From Thermococcus sp. (GTDB taxonomy: Archaea > Methanobacteriota_B > Thermococci > Thermococcales > Thermococcaceae), in assembly GCA_027023165.1 (NCBI GenBank), contig JALVWX010000082.1, positions 1-11,822 on the forward strand: a stretch of 11,822 bases of DNA, read 5' to 3'. The notes under the pieces were generated by a model. The model worked only from the letters and a program-made list of their open reading frames with translations. It searched no databases and had not been told where the DNA came from. The position numbers were made by a program, and so were the translations under genes. Numbering within the stretch: the first letter of the stretch is position 1; every line of letters begins with the position of its first letter. Below are positions 1-6,809 of the stretch, one piece after another.

Positions 1-1
1 G

Positions 2-1852
2 TACACGATAGACGACGTGAAGAAGCGCTTCAACAGGCGCCTCATAAGGAAGTTCACCGAGTACGGCGAGATCTACATAATCACCGAGAACGGCAAGATA
101 AGGAAGAAGCCGAAGCGGAACAAGACGCAGGCGAAGATAAGGGGCAGGAAAGGCGTTGAGATCCCAGAGGAAACCCTCTTCCCGCGCGAGCTTTACGAAA
201 TGGCGCTGACCGAGGGACAGGTTGAAGTTCTCAAGGCATTTGAGGACCTCGTTGAGAACGAGGGCATGCTTGTCATCACCGCCGACAGGGGTAGGGGTAA
301 GAGCGTCTCCGTTGGAATAGCGACCATAGGCCTCGCCCTCGCCCTTGGAAAGCGCACGCGCATAGTTGTAACCGCCCCGGAGCCGGAGAACGTCCAGGCC
401 CTCTTTCGCTTCGCCAGGCGCGCTCTCGAGAGGCTCGGCTTCAAGCCCTACGTCGTCGAGGAAAAGGGCCTCATAAAGGAGCTCTACGCGAGAAAGATCG
501 GCCTGCGCTATTATTCACCGGTCGAGGGCTACAGGAAGAGCGCTGACCTCTACATCCTCGACGAGGCCGCGGGAATCCACGTGCCGATACTCCACAAGTA
601 CCTCAATAAGCCCCGCGTGGTCTACTCCTCGACAATACACGGCTATGAGGGTGCCGGCAGGGGATTCTCCGTCAAGTTCCTCAAGAAAGCGAGGGAAAAG
701 CGCGAGTTCAGGGAGCTCCACATGGACGAACCGATTAGATACGCCGACCACGACCCCATCGAGAAGTGGCTCTTCGACGTCCTCCTGCTTGATGCGGAGC
801 CGGTTGAGCTAACCGAGGAGGATTACGAGCTGATCAGGAACAAGGAGGTCTACTTCGAGGAGCCGAATCTCGACGACTGGTTCGAAAACGACAGAGGAGA
901 CCTTAGAAACTTCGTTGGAATCTACATCCTAGCGCACTACCGCAACAGGCCGAGCGACGTGGCGCTTTTGGCAGACGCTCCCCACCACGAGGCGCGCGTT
1001 CTGAGGCTCAAGAACGGCAAGATCGTCACGGCGGTGCAGATAGCCAAGGAAGGCGGCATTCCGAAGAAGGTCATAGAGAAGATGGCCAAGGGCTACAAGC
1101 CGCGCGGGAACATCATTCCGGACATGATGGTCAAGCACCACATGCTCAAGGAGTTCGCGAAGCTCAAGGGCTACAGGATAGTGAGGATAGCGACCCATCC
1201 GGATGCGATGGACATGGGGCTGGGAAGCAAAGCGCTGGAGCTTCTCGAAAAGGAGGCCAAGGAGAAGGGCCTCGACTGGATAGGTTCGGGCTTTGGAGCG
1301 AGTGAGGAACTGGCGCGCTTCTGGGTGAGGAACGGCTTCGCTGTGGTTCACCTAAGTCCTGCCAGGAACCCGGTCAGTGGAGAGTTTACGGCGATAGTCC
1401 TCAAGCCGATAAGCGAGAGGGCCAAGAAGCTCATCCGCCAGGCCAACGACGAGTTCCGCATCAGGCTTACTGAGTGGCTCGGCGACACCCACCGCGAGCT
1501 TGAGCCGGAAATCGCGCGCTGGCTCTTCGAAACGCCCTTCGGCGAGGCCGTCGATTATCCAGTCCACCTGACGGATGTCCAGAAGAAGCGCCTCGATGCC
1601 TTCACCGGCAAGGTTCTCACCTACGACACCGTGGTCGATGCCGTGAAGCCGATAGTCAAGCTCTACTTCCTCGACGGCTGGATGAAGCCCTACCTCGACG
1701 AGAGGCAGATAAAGCTGCTGGTCTACAGGGTTCTCCAGGCCCACAGCTGGGAGGAGACGGCGGAGCTGATAGACAGGACCGAGACCTTCACGATGATAGA
1801 GGTGCGCGACATCATCAGGGGGCTGTGGTACTACTACAAGAGGCTGCTTTAG
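2..1852 (+). CDS. tmcA: tRNA(Met)/RNA cytidine acetyltransferase TmcA (Nat10-like), 5'-partial
   Basis: The protein uses acetyl-CoA and ATP to make N4-acetylcytidine in RNA. The bacterial enzyme acts on the elongator tRNA(Met) wobble base; the Thermococcus homologue (TkNat10) is reported to acetylate many CCG sites in rRNA and tRNA. The frame is open to the left window edge, so the N-terminus (part of the DUF1726 region) is missing and the GTG at 17 is not a start. About 616 residues are visible. A RecD-like ATPase comes first, with Walker A DRGRGKS (roughly residues 95-101 of the visible part) and a Walker B-like LYILDEAAG about 85 residues later. A GNAT acetyltransferase domain follows, with the acetyl-CoA loop in HPDAMDMGLGSKAL (encoded near 1195-1240). 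The C-terminal third is the usual RNA-binding tail. Its stop overlaps by 4 bases the end of the convergent membrane-protein gene. I see no active-site damage. Confidence 0.95.
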   Translation, partial: YTIDDVKKRFNRRLIRKFTEYGEIYIITENGKIRKKPKRNKTQAKIRGRKGVEIPEETLFPRELYEMALTEGQVEVLKAFEDLVENEGMLVITADRGRGKSVSVGIATIGLALALGKRTRIVVTAPEPENVQALFRFARRALERLGFKPYVVEEKGLIKELYARKIGLRYYSPVEGYRKSADLYILDEAAGIHVPILHKYLNKPRVVYSSTIHGYEGAGRGFSVKFLKKAREKREFRELHMDEPIRYADHDPIEKWLFDVLLLDAEPVELTEEDYELIRNKEVYFEEPNLDDWFENDRGDLRNFVGIYILAHYRNRPSDVALLADAPHHEARVLRLKNGKIVTAVQIAKEGGIPKKVIEKMAKGYKPRGNIIPDMMVKHHMLKEFAKLKGYRIVRIATHPDAMDMGLGSKALELLEKEAKEKGLDWIGSGFGASEELARFWVRNGFAVVHLSPARNPVSGEFTAIVLKPISERAKKLIRQANDEFRIRLTEWLGDTHRELEPEIARWLFETPFGEAVDYPVHLTDVQKKRLDAFTGKVLTYDTVVDAVKPIVKLYFLDGWMKPYLDERQIKLLVYRVLQAHSWEETAELIDRTETFTMIEVRDIIRGLWYYYKRLL

Positions 1853-2252
1853 GGGCTTTCAGTGCCCCCGTGCCTCTTCTCCATGGTTCTTATTACCCCG
1901 TAGTCTATCAGGGCCAGGGGAGTGTAAACTGCCAGGAACATCGCCATGAAGGCGAGAGTTCCCTCGGGATGAAGGCTGAAATGGCGCACGACGAGGGCCG
2001 CCGTGAACGTGTTGAAGAAGACGAGCCCGAAGTAGGTCTTGAACGCGTGCTTTTCCAGCTTTCCAAGCGTCTGCCCAGGAGGCCCGCGGCGCTTATCCCG
2101 GCCACCGCCCCGGTTAATCCGCCGTCGTTAACGTCACCGGTTAGGGGATAGGCAATTAAAACTGCCAAAACCGCTGTGAGGAGAGCCAGGAGCATGCCCG
2201 CCAGCTTTCCCTTTAACCCCCCACCTTTGGAAAGTGATGAAGTTTCAGACAT
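1849..2252 (-). pseudogene. Small four-TM membrane protein, apparently frameshifted
   Basis: I do not recognise the family. Reading leftward from ATG 2252, one frame gives MSETSSLSKGGG, then two hydrophobic segments (GMLLALLTAVLAVLIAYPL and GGLTGAVAGISAAGLLG), then turns into an implausible Ser/Arg-rich string. The next frame takes over at about 2074 with LGKLEKHAFKTYFGLVFF, two more hydrophobic stretches (around VFFNTFTAALVV and TLAFMAMFLAVYTPLALIDY) and a stop at 1849-1851. Restoring one base in the CCC run at 2074-2076 gives a continuous product of about 134 residues with four likely membrane helices. The second half has no good start codon of its own. This could be a real null mutation, a sequencing error, or (less likely) programmed frameshifting. 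The start is uncertain: the GGGAGGG directly abuts ATG 2252, and ATG 2261 is an in-frame alternative. It is divergent from the NYN genes and convergent with tmcA. Confidence 0.6.
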
Positions 2253-2314
2253 CCCTCCCATCCGACCCGCCCCGGCGCATATCTTTGCCCGATGGTTAGC
2301 ATTTTGCCATACAT

Positions 2315-2325
2315 GGTTTAAAACC
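2315..2325 (-). promoter_or_regulatory. Possible TATA box for the small membrane protein gene
   Basis: On the minus strand the motif GGTTTTAAACC lies about 63-73 bases before ATG 2252, which would put transcription start near 2293 and leave a leader of roughly 40 nt. It is palindromic, so its direction cannot be decided from sequence alone. This is a weak call. Confidence 0.3.
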
Positions 2326-2347
2326 TTCCGCATCTCGAAGAATCACC

Positions 2348-2355
2348 TTTTTATA
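2348..2355 (+). promoter_or_regulatory. TATA box of the NYN gene pair
   Basis: TTTTTATA preceded by an A/C-rich BRE-like AATCACC. The expected start about 25 bases downstream (near 2378) leaves a leader of roughly 35 nt before the GGTGA ribosome binding site at 2404-2408 and the chosen ATG at 2414. The position fits an operon promoter for both NYN genes. Confidence 0.55.
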
Positions 2356-2413
2356 GGGTTGGCCCGTAGGTACGGTGGTGCAGTGTGATGCAACAATCCC
2401 GACGGTGACTCCC

Positions 2414-2926
2414 ATGGGGGGCAGCAACTGGGAGCGCATAATCTCGATTACAAAGGATGGAATGAGGAGCATTGGCATGATGCGGCGCAAGATAAGCCGG
2501 GGAAAGAGGATAGCCCTCCTCATCGACGGTCCCAACATCCTCCGCAAGGAGTTCGGAATAAAGCTCGAGGACATAGTGGAGGCGCTTGAGGGGCTGGGGG
2601 ACCTGAGGGTTGCGAAGGTCGTCCTCAACCAGTACGCGCCGCAGGGACTGATAGAGGCGGTCTCCAACCAGGGGTTTGACGCCATCGTTGTCTCCGGCGA
2701 GACCGGTGTTAAGCTGGCCGTCGAGGCGATGCGCGAGATATACAACCCCAACATCGACGCCATAGCCCTCGCGACGAGGAACGCGGAGTTTCTTCCGGTG
2801 ATTCTGAAGGCAAAGGAAAAGGGAAAGGAGACCATAGTACTCGGCATTGAACCGGGCTTTTCGGCCGCGCTGAAGCACGCGGCTGACTACACCATAATCC
2901 TTGAAACGGAGGCTGAGTCCCGATGA
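2414..2926 (+). CDS. NYN/PIN-like nuclease-fold protein with degenerate active site (TIGR00288-like paralogue 1)
   Basis: NYN (LabA/DUF88-like) domains are PIN-fold RNases that use a cluster of aspartates to bind metal. The domain starts at [12 protein letters not shown], which keeps the first Asp. Two later motifs are altered against the neighbouring paralogue: GDTDV is SGETGV here, and ATRDADF is ATRNAEF, giving D-to-G, D-to-N and D-to-E changes at acidic positions. The fold motifs [12 protein letters not shown] and [14 protein letters not shown] are intact, so the protein is probably made and folded but catalytically weak or dead. I chose ATG 2414 because GGTGA sits 5 nt ahead and the resulting 170 residues match the 171 of the paralogue. 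A GTG at 2375, and ATG 2477 behind GAGGAG, are alternatives. The stop overlaps the next start (ATGA), implying translational coupling. Family assignment is firm; loss of activity is inference. Confidence 0.85.
   Translation: MGGSNWERIISITKDGMRSIGMMRRKISRGKRIALLIDGPNILRKEFGIKLEDIVEALEGLGDLRVAKVVLNQYAPQGLIEAVSNQGFDAIVVSGETGVKLAVEAMREIYNPNIDAIALATRNAEFLPVILKAKEKGKETIVLGIEPGFSAALKHAADYTIILETEAESR
2522..2574 (+). repeat. Conversion-like tract A, copy in NYN gene 1
   Basis: These 53 bases match 3019-3071 of NYN gene 2 with a single C/T mismatch (the Arg codon CGC versus CGT). They encode [18 protein letters not shown]. The codons on either side diverge even at silent positions. Confidence 0.85.
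2609..2661 (+). repeat. Conversion-like tract B, copy in NYN gene 1
   Basis: These 53 bases are identical to 3106-3158 in NYN gene 2, including every third codon position. They encode [18 protein letters not shown]. The sequence just before and after is clearly diverged between the two genes. Confidence 0.85.
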
Positions 2927-3438
2927 AGGAGACGATATTCAAAGTCCTGCACAGAGGCGGCAGAGAGGTGGGGGAGGGGCAAGAACGCCCCGTTAGAGGA
3001 AAGAGCATCGGGCTGATAATCGACGGTCCCAACATCCTCCGTAAGGAGTTCGGAATAAAGCTCGAGGACATTATAGACGCCCTCGAGAGGATAGGCAAGA
3101 TACGCGTTGCGAAGGTCGTCCTCAACCAGTACGCGCCGCAGGGACTGATAGAGGCGGTGGTGAACCAGGGGCTTGAGCCGATAATAGTGGCCGGCGATAC
3201 GGACGTCAGGATAGCGATAGAGGCGATGGAACTCATATACAACTCAGATGTGGATGTAATAGCCCTCGCCACCCGCGATGCTGACTTCCTGCCCATAATA
3301 AACGAGGCAAAGCGTAAGGGGAAAGAGACCATAGTCATAGGGGCCGAACCTGGCTTTTCAGTTGCCCTGCAGAACGCCGCGGACTACGTCATAAAGATGA
3401 ACGGAAAAGGGGAGACCCCTGAGCAGACCGAATTCTGA
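2923..3438 (+). CDS. NYN/PIN-like nuclease-fold protein, intact active site (TIGR00288-like paralogue 2)
   Basis: This is the paralogue and operon partner of the preceding gene, starting inside its stop (ATGA) with GGAGG at 2908-2912 as ribosome binding site. It has 171 residues. The NYN domain begins after a basic 26-residue leader, at [14 protein letters not shown]. All expected acidic positions are present: the Asp of IDGPN, the Asp of GDTDV and both Asp of ATRDADFLP. The likely role is a metal-dependent single-strand RNase, acting in RNA processing or decay; the target is unknown. Two 53-base tracts are almost identical to the upstream copy although the flanking codons differ, which suggests gene conversion. 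Coupled translation and shared surface motifs suggest the two proteins may form a heterodimer with one active subunit; this is inference. There is no signal peptide or membrane segment, so it is cytoplasmic. Confidence 0.85.
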   Translation: MKETIFKVLHRGGREVGEGQERPVRGKSIGLIIDGPNILRKEFGIKLEDIIDALERIGKIRVAKVVLNQYAPQGLIEAVVNQGLEPIIVAGDTDVRIAIEAMELIYNSDVDVIALATRDADFLPIINEAKRKGKETIVIGAEPGFSVALQNAADYVIKMNGKGETPEQTEF

Positions 3439-3467
3439 GCACCATGGATAAGGGTGGGAAGCAAAAC

Positions 3468-3474
3468 TTTATTA
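3468..3474 (+). promoter_or_regulatory. Probable TATA box of the thiamine-binding protein gene
   Basis: TTTATTA preceded by the BRE-like GCAAAAC. It lies about 55 bases before the start codon, leaving room for a leader of around 30 nt that contains the strong ribosome binding site. This implies transcription independent of the NYN pair. Confidence 0.5.
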
Positions 3475-3516
3475 GCCCACTTATTACTCCTTTATCGAAA
3501 CTAACAACCCGTTACT

Positions 3517-3525
3517 GGAGGTGAT
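3517..3525 (+). promoter_or_regulatory. Strong Shine-Dalgarno GGAGGTGAT
   Basis: A nine-base match to the 16S anti-Shine-Dalgarno, three bases before ATG 3529. It fixes the start of the secreted binding protein and predicts efficient translation. Confidence 0.8.
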
Positions 3526-3528
3526 GGC

Positions 3529-4665
3529 ATGAAAAGGCTCGCCACGCTGATGCTCGCCCTGCTCGTCATAGGGGCGCTCGGTTCAATAAAACCGGCCGCG
3601 GCCGCTGAGACCCTGACTGTCTACTCCTACAACAGCATAGAACCCTGGATGAAGGAGATAGTTCCTATCTTCGAGCAGAAGTACGGAGTTAAGGTCAACC
3701 TCGTCCTAATCGGCGATGCCGGCGAGGTCCTCAACAGGCTCATCCTCGAGAAGGACAACCCGCAGGCCGACGTCGTTGTCGGAATAGACAACAGCTACCT
3801 CCAGAAGGCGATAGACGCGGGTGTTCTTGAGCCATATAAGCCGAGCAACGCCGACGTGATTCCGAAGTGGATAATCGACGACTTCGACCCGACCTTCCAT
3901 CTCACGCCCTACGACTACGGGGCAATAGCCATCGTTTACAAGAAGAACGAACTCAAGAACCCGCCGAAGACCTTCGAGGATCTCCTCAAGCCCGAGTGGA
4001 AGGGCAAGCTCATCGTTGAGGATCCCAGGACCAGTTCCACCGGAATGGCGTTCCTCCTCTGGACCGTTGGAGCCTATGGCGACAGATGGCTCTACTACTG
4101 GGACGCGCTCAAGAAGAACGACGTTCAGGTCGTTAAGAGCTGGGACGCCGGCTGGGAGATGTGGGACAAGGGACAGGCCCCGCTCTTCGTCAGCTACGCC
4201 ACCGACCCTGCTTACGACGCCTGCAACTACAACGACACCAGTATTGGGGCCATACTCCTCAACGGCACCGCCTACGTCCAGATTGAAGGGGCTGGAATCG
4301 TCAAGGGCGCCAAGCACCCCGAGCTCGCCAAGAAGTTCATCGAGTTCCTCATAAGCGAGGAGGCCCAAGAGAAGCTCCCGCTCAACCAGTGGATGTACCC
4401 GGTCAACAGGAACGTCAAGCTCCCAAAGTGCTTCAGCTACGCGGTCAACGTCACCAACCCGGTCAAGCTCAGCCCCGAGGAGATAGGACAGAACTACAAG
4501 AAGTGGCTCGAGCAGTGGACGGCCCTGATGGTCGAGGGCAAAAGCCCTGACGAGATACTCGGGAAGACGAGCAGCACATCAACTGGTGAAGAGAGCAGAA
4601 TCTGCGGACCGGGAATCATCGTCGGCCTCGCGCTCCTGCCGGTTCTGCTCAGGAGGAGGAAGTGA
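3529..4665 (+). CDS. thiB: Thiamine-type ABC transporter substrate-binding protein (ThiB/TbpA subfamily) with CGP-CTERM tail
   Basis: This is an extracytoplasmic binding protein, probably delivering thiamine or a related compound to an ABC importer. Residues 1-26 are a signal peptide (MKRLATLMLALLVIGALG, with an Ala-rich cleavage region). The mature part closely parallels E. coli TbpA in order: TVYSYNSIEPW, NPQADVVVGIDNSYL, TPYDYGAIAIVYKKNELKNP, EDPRTSSTGMAFLLW, VVKSWDAGW, SYATDPAY, QWMYPVNRNVKLP and KWLEQW. The aromatic and acidic ligand-site motifs of the family (DPRTS, the Trp of KSW, the Trp of QWMYPV) are retained. The last 24 residues read ICGPG, a hydrophobic helix, then RRRK: the CGP-CTERM sorting signal known from Thermococcaceae, likely for membrane anchoring and processing at the Cys. 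No permease or ATPase gene is adjacent, so the transporter must be elsewhere. The substrate is inferred from subfamily; another small ligand is possible. Confidence 0.88.
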   Translation: MKRLATLMLALLVIGALGSIKPAAAAETLTVYSYNSIEPWMKEIVPIFEQKYGVKVNLVLIGDAGEVLNRLILEKDNPQADVVVGIDNSYLQKAIDAGVLEPYKPSNADVIPKWIIDDFDPTFHLTPYDYGAIAIVYKKNELKNPPKTFEDLLKPEWKGKLIVEDPRTSSTGMAFLLWTVGAYGDRWLYYWDALKKNDVQVVKSWDAGWEMWDKGQAPLFVSYATDPAYDACNYNDTSIGAILLNGTAYVQIEGAGIVKGAKHPELAKKFIEFLISEEAQEKLPLNQWMYPVNRNVKLPKCFSYAVNVTNPVKLSPEEIGQNYKKWLEQWTALMVEGKSPDEILGKTSSTSTGEESRICGPGIIVGLALLPVLLRRRK

Positions 4666-4666
4666 T

Positions 4667-4690
4667 CTCCTTTCTCTCCCCTCTTTTCTC
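4667..4690 (+). terminator. Pyrimidine-rich probable terminator after thiB
   Basis: Directly after the stop codon the sequence is almost purely C/T with a TTTCT and a TTTTCT run, the usual form of an archaeal intrinsic terminator. It separates thiB from the tRNA promoter. Confidence 0.45.
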
Positions 4691-4700
4691 CACCGCAACT

Positions 4701-4709
4701 TTTATAAAA
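4701..4709 (+). promoter_or_regulatory. TATA box of the tRNA-Arg gene
   Basis: TTTATAAAA centred about 28 bases before the first base of the mature tRNA, so transcription should begin within a few bases of its 5' end. Confidence 0.65.
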
Positions 4710-4732
4710 GCGCTCCTGAAGGATAGGAGCGA

Positions 4733-4828
<96 letters not shown>

Positions 4829-4837
<9 letters not shown>

Positions 4838-4847
4838 GGAAAATTGT
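4829..4847 (+). repeat. Inverted repeat core, left copy
   Basis: 19 bases, matching the reverse complement of 5169-5186 except for one additional A in its A-run. It begins 19 bases after the encoded CCA of the tRNA. Confidence 0.8.
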
Positions 4848-4953
4848 CGACTGTTCTGGAATGTTAAAATGTGGGAGGATTCCTTGCATCTCTCTGGCAA
4901 TCTTAGGTTGAATTCTCCTATTATTGCTCTTTCTTAAGAAGTTCCTCTCCTTT

Positions 4954-4970
4954 GACGCCCTTCGGGCGTC
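4954..4970. repeat. GC-rich hairpin GACGCCC-TTC-GGGCGTC
   Basis: A perfect 7-bp palindrome with a three-base loop, standing alone in A+T-rich sequence near the middle of the inverted-repeat region. Confidence 0.75.
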
Positions 4971-5168
4971 GATTAAAGTTGAACTCCTGCCAAAACGCAA
5001 ACTAAAATGTGAATTCAAAATTCAATCCAGCGTTTTTCGGTGGAATCCTCCCCTAAATGGACAACCCAGTGAAAATCACAACTTCTCAAGTGAAGCAATA
5101 TTTGAGACTTTCGTCTAGAGGACTTCTCCATGAAAAAGAACTATGCCCAAAAAGCATAAAGAAGTAAA

Positions 5169-5186
5169 ACAATTTCCGCCAGCGCT
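5169..5186 (-). repeat. Inverted repeat core, right copy
   Basis: Right-hand partner of 4829-4847. It is followed immediately by the GAAA-loop hairpin at 5187-5212, much as the left copy is abutted by its own hairpin. Confidence 0.8.
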
Positions 5187-5212
5187 CCTTGGGAAGCGAA
5201 AGCTTCCCGAGG
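5187..5212. terminator. Stable hairpin downstream of asnS
   Basis: CCTTGGGAAGC pairs with GCTTCCCGAGG over 11 pairs (one G-T), with loop GAAA on the plus strand and TTTC on the minus strand. It begins 38 bases past the asnS stop, and on the minus strand a T-rich stretch (ATTGTTTTACTTCTTTA, 5157-5173) follows. This may serve as the asnS transcript end, though archaeal terminators need no hairpin. It could equally be part of the repeat element. Confidence 0.4.
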
Positions 5213-5249
5213 TGTTGAGGCTCGCCCCAACATGCGCAAGCAAGGGCTG

Positions 5250-6542
5250 TCACGGATACAGCCTGCTCGGCGTCCTCGGGAAGAGCGTGGCCCAGCGGAC
5301 GTGGTCGAGCTTGAGGACCCATGCTACAAGGCGCTCCAGTCCGAGACCGAAGCCGCTGTGGGGGACCGAACCGTACTTCCTGAGGTCGAGGTACCACTCG
5401 TAGTCCTTCGGGTCCATGCCCTCCTCGATTATGCGCTCGACGAGCTTGTTGTAGTCGTCCTCACGCTGGCTTCCTCCAATAACCTCACCGTATCCCTCCG
5501 GCGCGAGCATGTCGGCTGCCAGAACCTTTCTCGGGTCGCTTGGATCCTCTTTCATGTAGAAGGCCTTGATACCCCTCGGATAGCCATAGACGAAGAACGG
5601 TGCCTCGAACTCCTGGGTGAGAATCCTCTCCTCGTCGGCGCCCATGTCTTCTCCCCACTCAATCTGGACGCCCTTGCTCTGGAGTATATCTATCGCCTCG
5701 TCGTAGCTTATCCTCGGGAACGGAGGAACCGCGTTCTTGAGGGTGGTTAAGTCCTTCCTGAAGGTCTCAATCTCCTTCCTCCTCAGCTCAAGCGCCCTCT
5801 GCACCATGTAGCTTACCAGCTCCTCCTCGACCTTCATGATGTCCCAGAGGTCCATCCAGGCCGCTTCAAGTTCAAGGTGCCAGAACTCGGTGAGGTGCCT
5901 CCTCGTCCTGCTCTTCTCCGCCCTGAAACTCGGCGTCAGCGACCACACCTTCTCGAGGCCGAAGATGGCAGCCTCGAGGTAGAGCTGGGCCGACTGGCTG
6001 AGGTAGGCGGTCTTGTCGAAGTACTTGAGCTTGAAGAGGGTCGCCCCGCCCTCGACCGCACCGGTGACGAGTATCGGTGGAAAGACCTCGTACCAGCCGT
6101 CCTGGAGGAGCCACTCTCTAGCCGCCTGCATCATCGTGGCTTTGACCTTCATTATCGCCGCCACTTTGGGTGAGTGGAGGTGAAGGTGCCTGACGTCGAG
6201 CAGGAACTCCTCGCTGGCGTCTTTAGTTATCGGGAAGAAGTCCACGTTCTGGATGACCTCTATCTTATCGGCCTGAACCTCGACCCCCGTGGGAGCGCGG
6301 GGATCTGCCTTGACGGTTCCCTCGATGATGACGCTGGACTCGATTCCAACTTTCTTGGCCTCGGCGTAGGCTTCCTCGCTCAGTTCCTTCCTGAATATCG
6401 TCTGAACTATCCCGCTTGAGTCACGGAGGACTATGAAGACCTTCTTTCCAACCTCTCTCTTCCTGTAAACCCAACCGGCGAGCTTGACGCGCTTACCTTC
6501 CATCTCGGGCCTTACATCAGCACAGTAAACCTTATCGATCAT
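5250..6542 (-). CDS. asnS: Asparaginyl-tRNA synthetase (AsnRS)
   Basis: A class II synthetase that charges tRNA(Asn) with Asn in the cytoplasm. It has 430 residues, the normal length for the Pyrococcus enzyme. The N-terminal OB-fold anticodon-binding domain (about residues 1-105) starts MIDKVYCADVRPEMEGKRVK and carries KLAGWVYRKREVGKKVF. The catalytic domain has motif 2 in the stretch FRAEKSRTRRHLTEFWHLE and motif 3 in GFGLGLERLVAWVL near the end. The HLTEFWHLELEAAWMDL segment and the ending LFPRTPSRLYP match archaeal AsnRS rather than archaeal AspRS, which ends in LFPRDRRRLTP. I chose ATG 6542 because GGAGGTGG lies 5 bases ahead on the minus strand; a longer open frame to 6659 adds only unrelated sequence that crosses the promoter. 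All class II motifs look intact. Confidence 0.96.
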   Translation of the reverse strand: MIDKVYCADVRPEMEGKRVKLAGWVYRKREVGKKVFIVLRDSSGIVQTIFRKELSEEAYAEAKKVGIESSVIIEGTVKADPRAPTGVEVQADKIEVIQNVDFFPITKDASEEFLLDVRHLHLHSPKVAAIMKVKATMMQAAREWLLQDGWYEVFPPILVTGAVEGGATLFKLKYFDKTAYLSQSAQLYLEAAIFGLEKVWSLTPSFRAEKSRTRRHLTEFWHLELEAAWMDLWDIMKVEEELVSYMVQRALELRRKEIETFRKDLTTLKNAVPPFPRISYDEAIDILQSKGVQIEWGEDMGADEERILTQEFEAPFFVYGYPRGIKAFYMKEDPSDPRKVLAADMLAPEGYGEVIGGSQREDDYNKLVERIIEEGMDPKDYEWYLDLRKYGSVPHSGFGLGLERLVAWVLKLDHVRWATLFPRTPSRLYP

Positions 6543-6572
6543 CTTACCACCTCCAGAGGCTTTGAGGGTGAC

Positions 6573-6579
6573 TTTATAA
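6573..6579 (-). promoter_or_regulatory. Probable TATA box of asnS
   Basis: On the minus strand TTATAAA, preceded by ACCG, sits about 31 bases before ATG 6542. This predicts a very short leader that just includes, or starts at, the GGAGGTGG ribosome binding site. Confidence 0.5.
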
Positions 6580-6588
6580 CGGTAGCGA

Positions 6589-6635
6589 TGGTCCGGGAGG
6601 GGACCGGACGCTGGGCAATCGGACAATCCGGACCA
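6589..6635. repeat. Cluster of GTCCGG/CCGGAC motifs upstream of the asnS promoter
   Basis: TGGTCCGG at 6589-6596 is exactly inverted as CCGGACCA at 6628-6635. Further copies of CCGGAC or CGGAC lie between them (6604-6609 and 6620-6624). The cluster lies just upstream of the asnS TATA box, on the side away from the gene, where an activator or repressor could bind. The function is unknown. Confidence 0.5.
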
Positions 6636-6770
6636 GTGGAGAAGAGTCAATTCATCCACGGCTCGATGGCCAGCACCCCGGTGCTTATGATCAGTATCGG
6701 TGGCATGGTGACATCTCCCCTGGCCAGAATTTAAACCCTTTGGGCGATTGTATGCCGATGTGTCAAAACC

Positions 6771-6778
6771 TTTAAATA
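6771..6778 (+). promoter_or_regulatory. TATA box of mtaD
   Basis: TTTAAATA preceded by AAAACC. The expected start, 25-27 bases downstream, falls at about 6798-6801, immediately before the GGTGA ribosome binding site (6801-6805), so the leader is very short. Confidence 0.6.
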
Positions 6779-6809
6779 TTTCTCCGTCGTACGTTCAAAG
6801 GGTGAGAAA

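Noticed and set aside
4924..5118. Plus-strand open frame of 64 codons in the gap after the tRNA
   Set aside because: It lies in the palindrome-rich region, has no ribosome binding site and no recognisable protein pattern.
5086..5397. Minus-strand open frame overlapping the end of asnS
   Set aside because: It is out of frame with asnS and covers the hairpin and right repeat arm; composition is not protein-like.
5250..6542. Aspartyl-tRNA synthetase
   Set aside because: The catalytic-domain signature and C-terminus match archaeal AsnRS, not the archaeal AspRS sequence, so the close relative was ruled out.
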